Made by a program: the position numbers and the translations under genes
The notes under the pieces: model-generated
What the model was told of the DNA's origin: nothing
Database searches by the model: none
The model's input: only the letters and a program-made list of their open reading frames with translations
In this document: positions 14,694-22,972 of the stretch, piece after piece
Numbering within the stretch: position 1 is the first letter of the stretch
How the letters are laid out: every line of letters starts with the position of its first letter
From: Bradyrhizobium sp. CCBAU 51765
GTDB lineage: Bacteria > Pseudomonadota > Alphaproteobacteria > Rhizobiales > Xanthobacteraceae
Assembly: GCF_015291725.1 (NCBI RefSeq)
Contig: NZ_CP030038.1
Coordinates: forward strand, 4,391,001 to 4,455,000
Length of the DNA stretch: 64,000 bases
Reading direction: 5' to 3'

Positions 14694-14720
14694 AAGCCGC
14701 CAGACCTGGCGGCTTTTTTA
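14694..14720 (+). terminator. Attenuator terminator upstream of DAHP synthase
   Basis: AAGCCGCCA (14694-14702) pairs with TGGCGGCTT (14707-14715), loop GACC, then a run of Ts. Segment CTGGCGGC at 14641-14648, inside the leader reading frame, is identical to the 3' arm and can pair with GCCGCCAG (14696-14703), giving a mutually exclusive antiterminator. A ribosome stalled on the aromatic codons would leave 14641-14648 free. Confidence 0.75.
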
Positions 14721-14755
14721 TTGGCCGGCAGGTTCTAAACAGACAGGAGCCCGCC

Positions 14756-15841
14756 GTGCTGAGCACGACCGACGATCTTCGTATCCGCGAACTGAAAGAA
14801 CTGAGCACGCCGGCAGAGGTGATGCGGGAGGTCCCGCGCACGCTCACCGCGACGCGCGTGGTGATGGCCGCCCGCAATGCCATCCACGCCATCCTGAGCG
14901 GCCAGGACGACCGCCTGCTGGTCGTGGTCGGCCCCTGCTCGGTGCACGATCCCGAGGCCGCGCTCGACTACGCCGAGCGCCTTGCGCGCTTGCGCGAGGA
15001 CCTTGCCGACCAGCTCGAGATCGTGATGCGGGTCTATTTCGAGAAGCCGCGGACCACCGTCGGCTGGAAGGGCCTGATCAACGACCCCAATCTCGACGGC
15101 AGCTTCGACATCAACAAGGGCCTGCGGCTGGCGCGCAACGTGCTGTCGGCCGTGAACAATCTCGGTCTGCCCGCCGGCACTGAATTCCTGGACATGACGA
15201 CGCCGCAATACATCGCCGACCTCGTCTCCTGGGCGGCAATCGGCGCGCGCACGACCGAGAGCCAGATCCATCGCGAGCTGGCCTCGGGGCTGTCCTGCCC
15301 GGTCGGTTTCAAGAACGGCACCGACGGCAACGTGCGGATCGCCGCGGACGCGGTAAAGTCGGCCTCGCACCCGCATCATTTCATGGCGGTGACGAAGCTC
15401 GGCCGTTCGGCGATCGCCTCGACCGCGGGCAATGAGGACTGCCACATCATCCTGCGCGGCGGCAGCAGGCCCAATTACGACGCGGCAAGCGTTGCGGCCG
15501 CCTGCAACGAACTGACCAAATCCGGCGTCGCGCCGCTCGTGATGGTCGATGCAAGCCACGCCAATTCGAGCAAGAAGCCGGAGAACCAGCCGCTGGTGAT
15601 GGCCGACGTCGCCGGTCAGATCTCGGGCGGCGAAAGCCGCATCATGGGCGCGATGATCGAGAGCAACATCGTCGCCGGTCGCCAGGACGTGGTGCCGGGC
15701 AAGCCGCTCACCTACGGCCAGAGCATCACCGACGGCTGCATCGACTGGCCGACCACGGCAGGCGCGCTCGAGCAGCTCGCCGACGCCGTCGAAATCCGTC
15801 GCAACACCCGGCACGCCGGGCGGCACGAACGATCGGCCTGA
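14756..15841 (+). CDS. aroG: 3-deoxy-7-phosphoheptulonate (DAHP) synthase, class I
   Basis: Starts at GTG 14756 with AGGAG eight bases upstream; 361 residues. The product aligns by eye with E. coli AroG/AroF/AroH: VVVGPCSVHDPEAALDYAER, MRVYFEKPRTTVGWKGLIND, PAGTEFLDMTTPQYIADL, GCRTTES-like GARTTESQ, FKNGTDGN, ILRGG, VDASHANSSKKPENQ, GRQDVVPGKPLTYGQSITDGCI. It catalyses the first step of the shikimate pathway, joining PEP and erythrose 4-phosphate. Many Rhizobiales rely on the unrelated class II enzyme, so this E. coli-type enzyme may be the regulated isoenzyme. The leader upstream suggests control by aromatic amino acid supply. Confidence 0.95.
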   Translation: MLSTTDDLRIRELKELSTPAEVMREVPRTLTATRVVMAARNAIHAILSGQDDRLLVVVGPCSVHDPEAALDYAERLARLREDLADQLEIVMRVYFEKPRTTVGWKGLINDPNLDGSFDINKGLRLARNVLSAVNNLGLPAGTEFLDMTTPQYIADLVSWAAIGARTTESQIHRELASGLSCPVGFKNGTDGNVRIAADAVKSASHPHHFMAVTKLGRSAIASTAGNEDCHIILRGGSRPNYDAASVAAACNELTKSGVAPLVMVDASHANSSKKPENQPLVMADVAGQISGGESRIMGAMIESNIVAGRQDVVPGKPLTYGQSITDGCIDWPTTAGALEQLADAVEIRRNTRHAGRHERSA

Positions 15842-15857
15842 GAAATCACGAGGGCCA

Positions 15858-15953
15858 AAGCATGATCCGGAAAAGTGCGCAGCGGTTTTCCGAAAAGACC
15901 ATGCTTCAACAACAACCTAAAGCGCGATGACGCTTCATCCTGATCGCATCGCG
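15858..15953. repeat. Dispersed palindromic intergenic repeat, copy 2
   Basis: AGCATGATCCGGAAAAGTGC...AGACCATGCTTCAACAACAA-CCTAAAGCGCGATGACG...CGCATCGCG. It matches copy 1 (1138-1260) but lacks the inner 30-base arm present there. Located just after the DAHP synthase stop. Confidence 0.8.
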
Positions 15954-16004
15954 TTTCAGGTTGGCCCGCTCCTGACCTCTCCCCGACGGGGGAGGTCAAA
16001 GCGA

Positions 16005-16259
16005 TCAGCAGCCGCGGCAGATGCTCTTGATCTTGCGATCGAGCTCCGCATCTTCCTTGTTCGCGGCGGTGTTCGGATCGCTCAGATTCTTCTCGCTCGG
16101 CACGTCAGCCGCACGCGGCTGGCGGTGACCAACGGGCGCCGGCCACACCGTTCCACGGCTTGCACCGGTGGAGGTCGATCCCTTCGAGCCGTTGGGCTGC
16201 GCAACCGCCGCGCCACAAAGCAAGACCACGAGCGATGCTGCCACCATGATCTTCTTCAT
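16005..16259 (-). CDS. Small secreted protein, 84 aa
   Basis: ATG 16259 with GGAG upstream. Signal peptide MKKIMVAASLVVLLCGAAVA, then QPNGSKGST. The mature chain is polar, with a Pro/Arg-rich centre (PAPVGHRQPRAADVPSEKNL) and a charged helical end DAELDRKIKSICRGC with two Cys spaced C..(R G)..C. A family of exported proteins in Bradyrhizobium with a conserved 'LDRKIKSICRGC'-like end seems likely. It follows epmB, separated by 37 bases, on the same strand. Confidence 0.7.
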   Translation of the reverse strand: MKKIMVAASLVVLLCGAAVAQPNGSKGSTSTGASRGTVWPAPVGHRQPRAADVPSEKNLSDPNTAANKEDAELDRKIKSICRGC

Positions 16260-16296
16260 TCTCAGTGCTCCATTCTCAAAACCGGCGCGCTCCCGC

Positions 16297-17391
16297 TCAG
16301 GTCTCGGGCGGGTAAAGATGAACGTCGCCGCAATAATCGACAATACGATAGCGCGTTTCGGCTCCCGCATCACCCGCATCGGGTGCGGTATTTTGCGGCG
16401 CCAGGACGTAACCTGGCCCCACCGGCGATTTGCCGGCGCCGCCGGGAATGTCGATGACATAGTCCGGCTGACACAGCCCTGACACCCGCCCGCGCAGCTG
16501 CCGCATCAGGTCCTGTCCCTCCGCCAGCGTCGTTCGCAGATGCGCGGTGCCCGGCGCGAGATCGCCGTGATGCAGATAGTAGGGCTTGATCCGGCATTCG
16601 ACGAAAGCTCGCATCAAATCCGACAGAGCGGCGATGTTGTCATTGACGCCGCGCAACAGCACGGACTGGCTCACCAGGGGAACTCCCGCGTCGACGAGCC
16701 GTGCGCAGGCAGCACGCGCGGGCGCTGCCAGCTCGCGTGCGTGGTTGGCGTGCACTGCCAGCCAGGTGGTCGCGCCCGCGACCTTCAATGCCGCAACCAT
16801 CTCCTCGCTGACGCGCGCGGGTTCGGCCACCGGTACGCGGGTGTGAAGACGGATGATCTTGACGTGATCGATCGCAGCCAGTTCGGCCATGATCTCGTTC
16901 ATCCGCCGCGGCGACAGCATCAGGGGATCGCCACCGGTCAGAATCACTTCCCAGATCTCGTCGTGTGCCCGGATGTAGTCGATCGCCGCGCTATAGGCGC
17001 TGTCCGATAGCGCATTCTCCTTGCCGGGCCCCACCATCTCGCGGCGGAAGCAGAATCGGCAATAGACCGCGCAGACGTGAACGAGCTTGAACAACACGCG
17101 GTCGGGATAGCGATGCACGATTCCGGGAACTGGCGAATGCGGGTGGTCGCCGATCGGATCGGCATTCTCGCCCGGCCTCAGGTCCAGCTCGGCTGCGGTG
17201 GGAACGAATTGTCGCGCGATGGGATCGTCGGGATCGCTGGTGTCGATCAGCTCGATCAGCGACGGCGTGATCGCCACGGCATAGCGCGCGGCAACGCGTT
17301 CGAGCGCCGGCAGCGCCGCTGCGGGGGCAAGCCCCTCGGCGACGAGCTCGGCAGGCTCGCGCAGAGTGCGCACAAGGTTCGTCTTCGTCAT
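16297..17391 (-). CDS. epmB: EF-P beta-lysylation protein EpmB (lysine 2,3-aminomutase family)
   Basis: 364-residue radical SAM protein. The [4Fe-4S] cluster Cys residues are C107, C111 and C114 in CAVYCRFC, with the C-x3-C-x2-C spacing. The glycine-rich SAM site is ILTGGDPLML. The PLP-binding lysine is in IPGGAGKSPV. EpmB converts L-alpha-lysine to beta-lysine, which EpmA attaches to elongation factor P. Its start overlaps the epmA stop by four bases (ATGA), so the two are translated together, and efp is divergent on the other side of epmA. It lacks the extra C-terminal oligomerisation part of catabolic clostridial aminomutases, as expected for EpmB. Confidence 0.92.
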   Translation of the reverse strand: MTKTNLVRTLREPAELVAEGLAPAAALPALERVAARYAVAITPSLIELIDTSDPDDPIARQFVPTAAELDLRPGENADPIGDHPHSPVPGIVHRYPDRVLFKLVHVCAVYCRFCFRREMVGPGKENALSDSAYSAAIDYIRAHDEIWEVILTGGDPLMLSPRRMNEIMAELAAIDHVKIIRLHTRVPVAEPARVSEEMVAALKVAGATTWLAVHANHARELAAPARAACARLVDAGVPLVSQSVLLRGVNDNIAALSDLMRAFVECRIKPYYLHHGDLAPGTAHLRTTLAEGQDLMRQLRGRVSGLCQPDYVIDIPGGAGKSPVGPGYVLAPQNTAPDAGDAGAETRYRIVDYCGDVHLYPPET

Positions 17392-18443
17392 CTCTCATCC
17401 GCAGGCGGTGTCCACACCACCTGATCAATCCGTGTTGCGCCGCTCGCCAGCATGACCAGCCGGTCGAAGCCGAGTGCGACACCACTCGCCTCCGGCATTG
17501 CGGCGACCGCGGCCAGAAAGTCCTCGTCGAGCGGATAGGCTTCGCCGTAGCGGCGCTGCTTCTCCGTCATCGATTCCGTAAAGCGTTCTCGCTGCTCCTC
17601 GGCATCGGTCAGTTCGCCAAAGCCGTTGGCGAGCTCGACGCCGCACGCATAAACCTCGAATCGCTCGGCGACCCTCGGATCGTCCGCCTTCACCCGTGCC
17701 AGCGCCGCCTCTGGAGATGGGTATTCAAACAGGATGGTCAAACGCCCCTGCCCGAGATGCGGCTCGACATGCTCGACCAGGACCTTGCTGAAGATGTCGG
17801 ACCATGTGTCGTCCTCGGCTACACGGACCTTGCCGCGGGCCGCCGCGGCGAGCGCGTCACGGTTACCCTCGCCACCCGAAATTGTCGACAGCAGATCGAT
17901 GCCGGCGAAGCGCTCGAAGGCACCCGCGACCGTCAGGAGCTCCGGCTCGGCGAAGGGATCGGCGGTCCTGCCGCGAAAAGAAAAGGTCCCAATGCCGGTC
18001 GCCTGCGCCGCACGGGCGATCACGACGACGCAATCGGCCATGATGGCATCATAGGGGGCACCCGCCCGGTACCATTCCAGCATGGTGAATTCGGGCAGAT
18101 GCAGGTCGCCGCGCTCGCGGTCCCGGAACACCCGGGCGAATTCGAAAATCCGCGTCTCGCCCGCCGCCAGCAGCTTCTTGCAGGCGAATTCGGGCGAGGT
18201 CCGCAGGTATCGGCGGGCCCGGCTGCCGTCGGGCCGCATGATCTCGGTCCGGGGGGCATGCAGATGGGTCTCGTTGCCCGGGGAGACCTGAAGGACCGAG
18301 GTTTCGACTTCCATAAAGCCTTGTTCGGCGAAAAAGGCCCGTAAAGCTCCGGTCACCGCGCCCCTGGCCTGGAGGAACGGCCGCCGGTCGAGGTGCCTGC
18401 CGGGCGACCAGAACGGCGACATCGGCATGTCCCCAGCCATCAA
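17388..18443 (-). CDS. epmA: EF-P--lysine ligase EpmA (PoxA/GenX)
   Basis: 351 residues resembling the catalytic core of class II lysyl-tRNA synthetase without the anticodon-binding domain. Motif 2 is RIFEFARVFRDRERGDLHLP-EFTMLEWY; motif 3 is GVALGFDRLVML near the C-terminus; YLRTSPEFACKKLLAAG lies at the amino-acid pocket. It activates (R)-beta-lysine with ATP and transfers it to the conserved lysine of EF-P. The start could be ATG 18443 or one of two nearby Met codons (MAGD.., MPMS..). Overlaps epmB by four bases and is divergent from efp. Confidence 0.93.
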   Translation of the reverse strand: MMAGDMPMSPFWSPGRHLDRRPFLQARGAVTGALRAFFAEQGFMEVETSVLQVSPGNETHLHAPRTEIMRPDGSRARRYLRTSPEFACKKLLAAGETRIFEFARVFRDRERGDLHLPEFTMLEWYRAGAPYDAIMADCVVVIARAAQATGIGTFSFRGRTADPFAEPELLTVAGAFERFAGIDLLSTISGGEGNRDALAAAARGKVRVAEDDTWSDIFSKVLVEHVEPHLGQGRLTILFEYPSPEAALARVKADDPRVAERFEVYACGVELANGFGELTDAEEQRERFTESMTEKQRRYGEAYPLDEDFLAAVAAMPEASGVALGFDRLVMLASGATRIDQVVWTPPADER

Positions 18444-18602
18444 CCGACCGCTCCAGCCAGCAGCAAAGTGCTGGCATCCAACGGCAAAATCAGTATGTTG
18501 CGGCCCGAAACGGGCGCCGAGGTCCGATTTGAGGCCCCAAGTCCCCCATCAATTTGACCACGTCCTGGCCCCCGCCGGGCCAAGCAAGCAGGAAATACAA
18601 CT

Positions 18603-19169
18603 TTGAGAGTCATCGCCAGTTCTATCCGCAAGGGCAACGTGATCGAGCAAGACGGCAAGCTTTATGTCGTCGTGAGCGCCGAGAACATCCATCCCGGCAA
18701 GGGCACCCCGGTCAGCCAGATCGAAATGCGCCGAATCTCGGACGGGGTAAAGATCTCCGAACGCTACAAGACCACCGACCAGGTCGAAAAGGCCACGATC
18801 GAAGAGCGCAACTACACCTATCTCTATGAGGATGGCGACGGCTACCACTTCATGAACCCTGAGACCTACGACCAGGTCCAGGTCTCGAAGGACGTCGTCG
18901 GCGACGCCGCCGCGTATCTCCAGGAGAGCATGACGGTCAAGCTGTCCATGCACGACACCAACCCGGTGTCGATCGCGCTGCCGCAGCGCGTGACGCTGGA
19001 AGTGGTCGATACCGAGCCCGTGACCAAGGGTCAGACCGCCTCCTCCTCCTACAAGCCCGCGGTTCTCTCCAACGGCGTGCGCACCACCGTGCCGCCGCAC
19101 ATCACGGTCGGCACCCGCGTGGTGGTGATGACCGAAGACGGCTCCTACGCCGAGCGCGCCAAGGACTAA
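18603..19169 (+). CDS. efp: Elongation factor P
   Basis: 188 residues starting at TTG 18603 with AGCAGGAA upstream. Three-domain EF-P: N-terminal KOW-like domain with the exposed loop ENIHPGKGTPVSQ, where K33 is the predicted site of beta-lysylation by EpmA; then two OB folds. The C-terminal signature is present (TASSSYKPAVLSNGVRTTVP-PHI). EF-P enters the ribosomal E site and relieves stalling at polyproline. The adjacent divergent epmA-epmB pair makes this a self-contained factor-plus-modification locus sharing a 160-base control region. Confidence 0.96.
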   Translation: MRVIASSIRKGNVIEQDGKLYVVVSAENIHPGKGTPVSQIEMRRISDGVKISERYKTTDQVEKATIEERNYTYLYEDGDGYHFMNPETYDQVQVSKDVVGDAAAYLQESMTVKLSMHDTNPVSIALPQRVTLEVVDTEPVTKGQTASSSYKPAVLSNGVRTTVPPHITVGTRVVVMTEDGSYAERAKD

Positions 19170-19213
19170 GCGGGCAATCGAGGATCGGAACAGGTACCGC
19201 CGGGGGCGAGGCA

Positions 19214-20815
19214 GTGGACAGGAAGAATTTCCGCTTCGTCCCGCTTCTCCTCGCGTCGCTGTCGCTCCTCGCTGCCGCGCCGGTCGCAGCGGATGAATTC
19301 CGCGGCCCCTCGCTCACGGCCCTGCGCGTCGACTGGCGCGCAGCGCTCGACCAGCTCCGTGTCGAGATCAACAGTCGCCCGCAGATTGCGGGCGACTTCA
19401 TCTTTGCACCCCGCCGTTCGGTGCCGCGCTACGATCCTCGCGCGATGCCCGCGCTGGTGCAGCTCAACGCGATCTCCTCGCGCTTCTTCACCGGTATCAC
19501 CCGAAGTCCCGTACCCGTGCTGCTGCCGTTCGACGCTGCCGCGTACCTCGAGGCGCAGCGCAGCGGCGCGCCGGCGTCGCTCACGCTGTCGCGCTATCAG
19601 GCAGACTTCAATCCCGTCGACATGTTCGATGCCGGTCCGGCCGGCTACAGCGCGACCTTCTCGTTCGAGCCCGGCGCCGGCGAAGGTATGCCGAGCCGGG
19701 TATTCGCAAGGCCGGTCGAGGTGCAGATCACGGGCTCGGCGCTCGTCTACGACATCGCCGATCCAGCCGGCGGCAAGGGGGAGCCAGTCAAGCCGCTCGG
19801 GGCAACCTACCCGGACCTGCGCAAGTTCATCCGGGAAGGCTATGTGCGCTACGCTTTCACCCGCTTCGGCGTCGCCTATGTGGTGTCGATCCAGTGCCTC
19901 GACAGCATTGCCAAGCCGCGGCGGCTCGCCTGCAAGGAAGCCTATCCGGTCGCCGAGCGCTTCTTGAAGGCCCTGCGTATCGCTGGTGGCCAGCGCATGC
20001 GGCCGTTGATGGACATTGCCTCCAACGTCCTCGACCGTCCCGCGGGACGTTCACCGGACTTCAGCTACCGGCCGAGCGGCAACATCATCCCGAACACCGG
20101 CTACCGCAAGCAAGGCGGCCATCCCGATATGATGGCCTATGCCCAGATCCGCTTTCCCCTCGACAAGGCGCCCGCCTTCGTACGCTCGCAATCCTACGGC
20201 AGGCGCGACAAGAGCGAAGGTCCGACCGCCTATCCCTGGCGCGACAATTTCTGCGAGTCGCGCAGTTTCGAGGTGTGGCAATGTGGCGGAGGCTACGGCC
20301 ACCAGGGCGAGGACATCCGTGCCGCAGACTGCCCGCCGCCCGGTGAAGGCCGCGAGCCCTGCGATCCCAAGCAGCGCGCCGTCGTCGCCGTGCGTGACGC
20401 GATCGTCATCCGCGGAGCCAAGGACCAGGCCGCGACACTTCAAGTCAACAGCCGCACCGAGCACATCCGTTTCCGCTACATGCATATGAACCCGCACGCG
20501 TTGAACGCCGATGGCGTGCTCAATGGCCGCATCGTCACCGAAGGCGAGAAGATCGGTGTGATCTCGAACTATCTCGACCATCCGGCCGGCACGTCGATGC
20601 ACCTGCATTTCGATGTGCAGGTGTTCACACGCGACGGCTGGATCTGGGTCAGTCCCTACGTCACGCTGGTCTCGGCCTATGAGCGCCTGATCCGCGCCCG
20701 CGGCCGCGAAGTCGGCCCGGAGATCGCCGGCACGGCGCAGCCGGTCGCCCATGCGCTGCCCGAGGACGTGATCAAGCCGGACCTGCGCGAGGGATCGAGC
20801 GGCGAGGACAACTGA
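19214..20815 (+). CDS. Exported M23 (LytM)-like metallopeptidase
   Basis: 533 residues from GTG 19214 (GAGG upstream). Signal peptide VDRKNFRFVPLLLASLSLLA-AAPVAA. The N-terminal ~300 residues are a poorly characterised extracellular part. The M23-like domain spans about 340-500: GYGHQGEDIRA (about 361-368) gives the H-x3-D zinc motif, and MHLHFDVQVF (about 461) gives H-x-H. The inserted Cys-rich loop CPPPGEGREPCDPK is unusual. M23 enzymes cut peptidoglycan cross-bridges; this could be an endopeptidase of the periplasm. It begins 44 bases after efp and may be read through from it. Confidence 0.8.
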   Translation: MDRKNFRFVPLLLASLSLLAAAPVAADEFRGPSLTALRVDWRAALDQLRVEINSRPQIAGDFIFAPRRSVPRYDPRAMPALVQLNAISSRFFTGITRSPVPVLLPFDAAAYLEAQRSGAPASLTLSRYQADFNPVDMFDAGPAGYSATFSFEPGAGEGMPSRVFARPVEVQITGSALVYDIADPAGGKGEPVKPLGATYPDLRKFIREGYVRYAFTRFGVAYVVSIQCLDSIAKPRRLACKEAYPVAERFLKALRIAGGQRMRPLMDIASNVLDRPAGRSPDFSYRPSGNIIPNTGYRKQGGHPDMMAYAQIRFPLDKAPAFVRSQSYGRRDKSEGPTAYPWRDNFCESRSFEVWQCGGGYGHQGEDIRAADCPPPGEGREPCDPKQRAVVAVRDAIVIRGAKDQAATLQVNSRTEHIRFRYMHMNPHALNADGVLNGRIVTEGEKIGVISNYLDHPAGTSMHLHFDVQVFTRDGWIWVSPYVTLVSAYERLIRARGREVGPEIAGTAQPVAHALPEDVIKPDLREGSSGEDN

Positions 20816-20899
20816 CGGCTTGCTCGCTCCCGATGCCGGGCGGCGCAAGAGCGTGTCGTCGGGCAAACCCGCCGGCTCAATGAAGAAGGGACACGGTTC

Positions 20900-21886
20900 A
20901 TGAGTGTCGGACTGATCGGTCTTCTCGACGATGTCGCGGCGATTGCAAAGGTGGCAGCAGCCTCGCTCGACGATGTGGCGAGTCAGGCCGCCAAGGCGGG
21001 CACGAAGGCGGCAGGCGTGGTCATCGACGACGCCGCCGTCACGCCGAACTACGTCATCGGCTTTGCCTCGAAACGCGAGCTGCCGATCGTCGGCAAGATT
21101 GCGGTCGGATCGCTGCGCAACAAATTGCTGATTCTGCTTCCCATTGCCCTGCTGCTTGGCTACTTCCTTCCCGCCGCGGTCACGCCGTTGCTGATGCTGG
21201 GCGGAGCCTTTCTCTGCTATGAGGGTGCCGAGAAGGTGCTCGAAGCCGTGCTGCCGCATCATGCGCACCACCATGAAGCTCAGCTGCAGCCGATTGCGTT
21301 GAATGCCCGGTCGGTCGAGGACGAGAAGGTCTCAAGCGCCATCAAGACGGACTTCATCCTGTCGGCGGAGATCATGGCGATCACGCTGGCGGCGCTCCCG
21401 GCTGGCAGCATCTGGACGCAGGCGCTGGTGCTGGCACTGGTCGGCCTCTTTATCACCGTTGGGGTCTATGGCGTGGTCGCCCTGATCGTGAAGGCGGACG
21501 ACGTCGGCATGGCCCTTGCGCGCTATGACGGCACCTCGATCATCGGCAGCGGAATCCGCTTGCTTGGACGCGCGCTCGTCCGCGGCATGCCCATCTTCCT
21601 GGCGGTGCTGAGCACCATCGGCACCGCCGCCATGATATGGGTCGGCGGCGGCATCATCCTGCACGGCATCGAGAAATACGGCCCATCCGAGGTCGGCCAC
21701 ATGGTCCATGCCGCCACCGGGGCTGCCGCACACCTCTTTCCCTCCGTTGCGGGCGTCATCGAATGGTCGGTCGAGGCAGCCATCTCGGGCGTGCTTGGGC
21801 TGCTTGTCGGCGCACTTGCGATTCCGGCGGTCGAATACGGACTCGCACCGGCATGGAAACGGTTGAGGCGATCGCGATCGGCCTGA
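20900..21886 (+). CDS. DUF808 (YedI) family membrane protein
   Basis: 328 residues matching the DUF808 pattern: MSVGLIGLLDDVAAIAKVAA-ASLDDVASQA, KAAGVVIDDAAVTPNYV, then about six membrane helices with a central His-rich loop (PHHAHHHEAQ) and GGGIILHGIEKYG. AAGGGA stands upstream of the ATG. The function of the family is unknown; the histidine loop may bind a metal. Confidence 0.9.
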   Translation: MSVGLIGLLDDVAAIAKVAAASLDDVASQAAKAGTKAAGVVIDDAAVTPNYVIGFASKRELPIVGKIAVGSLRNKLLILLPIALLLGYFLPAAVTPLLMLGGAFLCYEGAEKVLEAVLPHHAHHHEAQLQPIALNARSVEDEKVSSAIKTDFILSAEIMAITLAALPAGSIWTQALVLALVGLFITVGVYGVVALIVKADDVGMALARYDGTSIIGSGIRLLGRALVRGMPIFLAVLSTIGTAAMIWVGGGIILHGIEKYGPSEVGHMVHAATGAAAHLFPSVAGVIEWSVEAAISGVLGLLVGALAIPAVEYGLAPAWKRLRRSRSA

Positions 21887-21913
21887 ACATACGGTGGCGC
21901 ATTGCGCGTGCAG

Positions 21914-22417
21914 CTACTCGATGAACGTCGTCAGTTGCGCGCCCTCGTCTGCGACGAACACAGCGATCAACTCCGCCGGCTCCGTCATACTGGCATTGGC
22001 CGAGACCAGATGCGTCGAACCCGGCGGCTCGAAGAAGGATTGGCCCACGGCGAACGTCTCGACCGGGCCACCGCCGAGCTGCGAGCGGATCTCCCCCTTG
22101 GTGATGTAGGCGGTGACGGATCCCGAGTGTCGGTGCGGCCGCGAAAATCCGCCGGGACCATAGGACACGCGCACGATGGTGACGCGCTTGCCCGGGACGT
22201 TCGGAAGCGCGTAGGACCCGATCGGCTCGACCTTGTCGAGCGGTGAGCTCTCCGCCGCCGTGGCGCAGAGCGGGACCAGCACTCCGGATACACTGTCGAT
22301 CGCCACCGGCACCGCCTTGCCGATCGCAAGCGCGCAGGCGAGCCCTGCGACGACGGCGAGCGCCGTTGAACGTGACGGCATCGGGCGCGGCACGGCAGAA
22401 AAGCTGATGGCCGTCAT
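21914..22417 (-). CDS. Cupin domain protein, exported
   Basis: 167 residues. The N-terminus contains a hydrophobic signal-anchor-like segment (ALAVVAGLACALAIGKAVPV). The cupin core is SYALPNVPGKRVTIVRVSYG then PGGFSRPHRHSGSVTAYITK, with the HRH metal ligands, and later FFEPPGSTHLVSANAS with the last His. A paralogue with the same layout is encoded at 31703-32131. Encoded 21 bases after the AhpD-like gene and on the same strand, so probably in one MarR-controlled operon. Confidence 0.8.
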   Translation of the reverse strand: MTAISFSAVPRPMPSRSTALAVVAGLACALAIGKAVPVAIDSVSGVLVPLCATAAESSPLDKVEPIGSYALPNVPGKRVTIVRVSYGPGGFSRPHRHSGSVTAYITKGEIRSQLGGGPVETFAVGQSFFEPPGSTHLVSANASMTEPAELIAVFVADEGAQLTTFIE

Positions 22418-22438
22418 CGTGACCTCCCCTTGTCCCCC

Positions 22439-22918
22439 TCAGGATGCAGCTGCAGCGGCTGCGACCGGCCGCTTTGCCGGCGTCCAGCGAAACGCCGCGC
22501 CGAAACGGTTCCAGACGTTGATCGAGGCGACCGCTGACGTCAGGTACGTCAGTTCCGTCTCGGAGAATTCGCCAGACGCTTCCGCGTAGACCTCCTCGCT
22601 GACGCCACCGGGCAGACAGGTCAGCGCCTCGGCCCAGGCCAACGCCGCACGCTCGCGCGGCGAAAAGATCGGCGCCTCGCGCCAGACCGCGACCAGATGA
22701 AGCTTGTCGACAGGAACGCCGATCCGTTCCGACAGCAGGACGTGGTGCTGCACACAGAAGGCGCAGCCGTTGATCTGCGAGGCGCGCAGCTTGACGAGCT
22801 CGAGCAGTTGCTTGTCGAGGCCTGCCTTGGCCGCTAGCTGACCCAGCGCAAGCACCAGATCATACGCGTCCGGCGCGATCCTCTTGAAATCCTCGTATTC
22901 GCTGCGGGCATGTGCCAT
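22439..22918 (-). CDS. AhpD-like carboxymuconolactone decarboxylase family protein
   Basis: 159 residues, all helical. The AhpD-type redox centre is complete: C52-A-F-C55-x2-H58/H59 in QINGCAFCVQHHVLL. WREAPIFSPRERAALAWAEA follows as in the family. Such proteins reduce peroxides or protect against oxidative stress. It is divergent from a marR gene, with palindromic operators between them, and is followed by a cupin gene. The C-terminus is Ala-rich. Confidence 0.88.
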   Translation of the reverse strand: MAHARSEYEDFKRIAPDAYDLVLALGQLAAKAGLDKQLLELVKLRASQINGCAFCVQHHVLLSERIGVPVDKLHLVAVWREAPIFSPRERAALAWAEALTCLPGGVSEEVYAEASGEFSETELTYLTSAVASINVWNRFGAAFRWTPAKRPVAAAAAAS

Positions 22919-22938
22919 TGCCGTTCACCTCGGGCTGT

Positions 22939-22971
22939 TATAAGTATACTTATATCTTATAAGAGCTCTTA
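22939..22971. promoter_or_regulatory. Two palindromic operators between ahpD-like gene and marR
   Basis: TATAAGTATACTTATA (22939-22954) is a perfect 16-base palindrome; TAAGAGCTCTTA (22960-22971) is a perfect 12-base palindrome that ends one base before the marR ATG. MarR proteins bind such AT-rich palindromes, so the regulator probably represses both itself and the divergent operon. Confidence 0.7.
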
Positions 22972-22972
22972 C

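Noticed and set aside
14735..15826. Long antisense frame over the DAHP synthase
   Set aside because: His/Gly/Arg-rich shadow without recognisable protein features.
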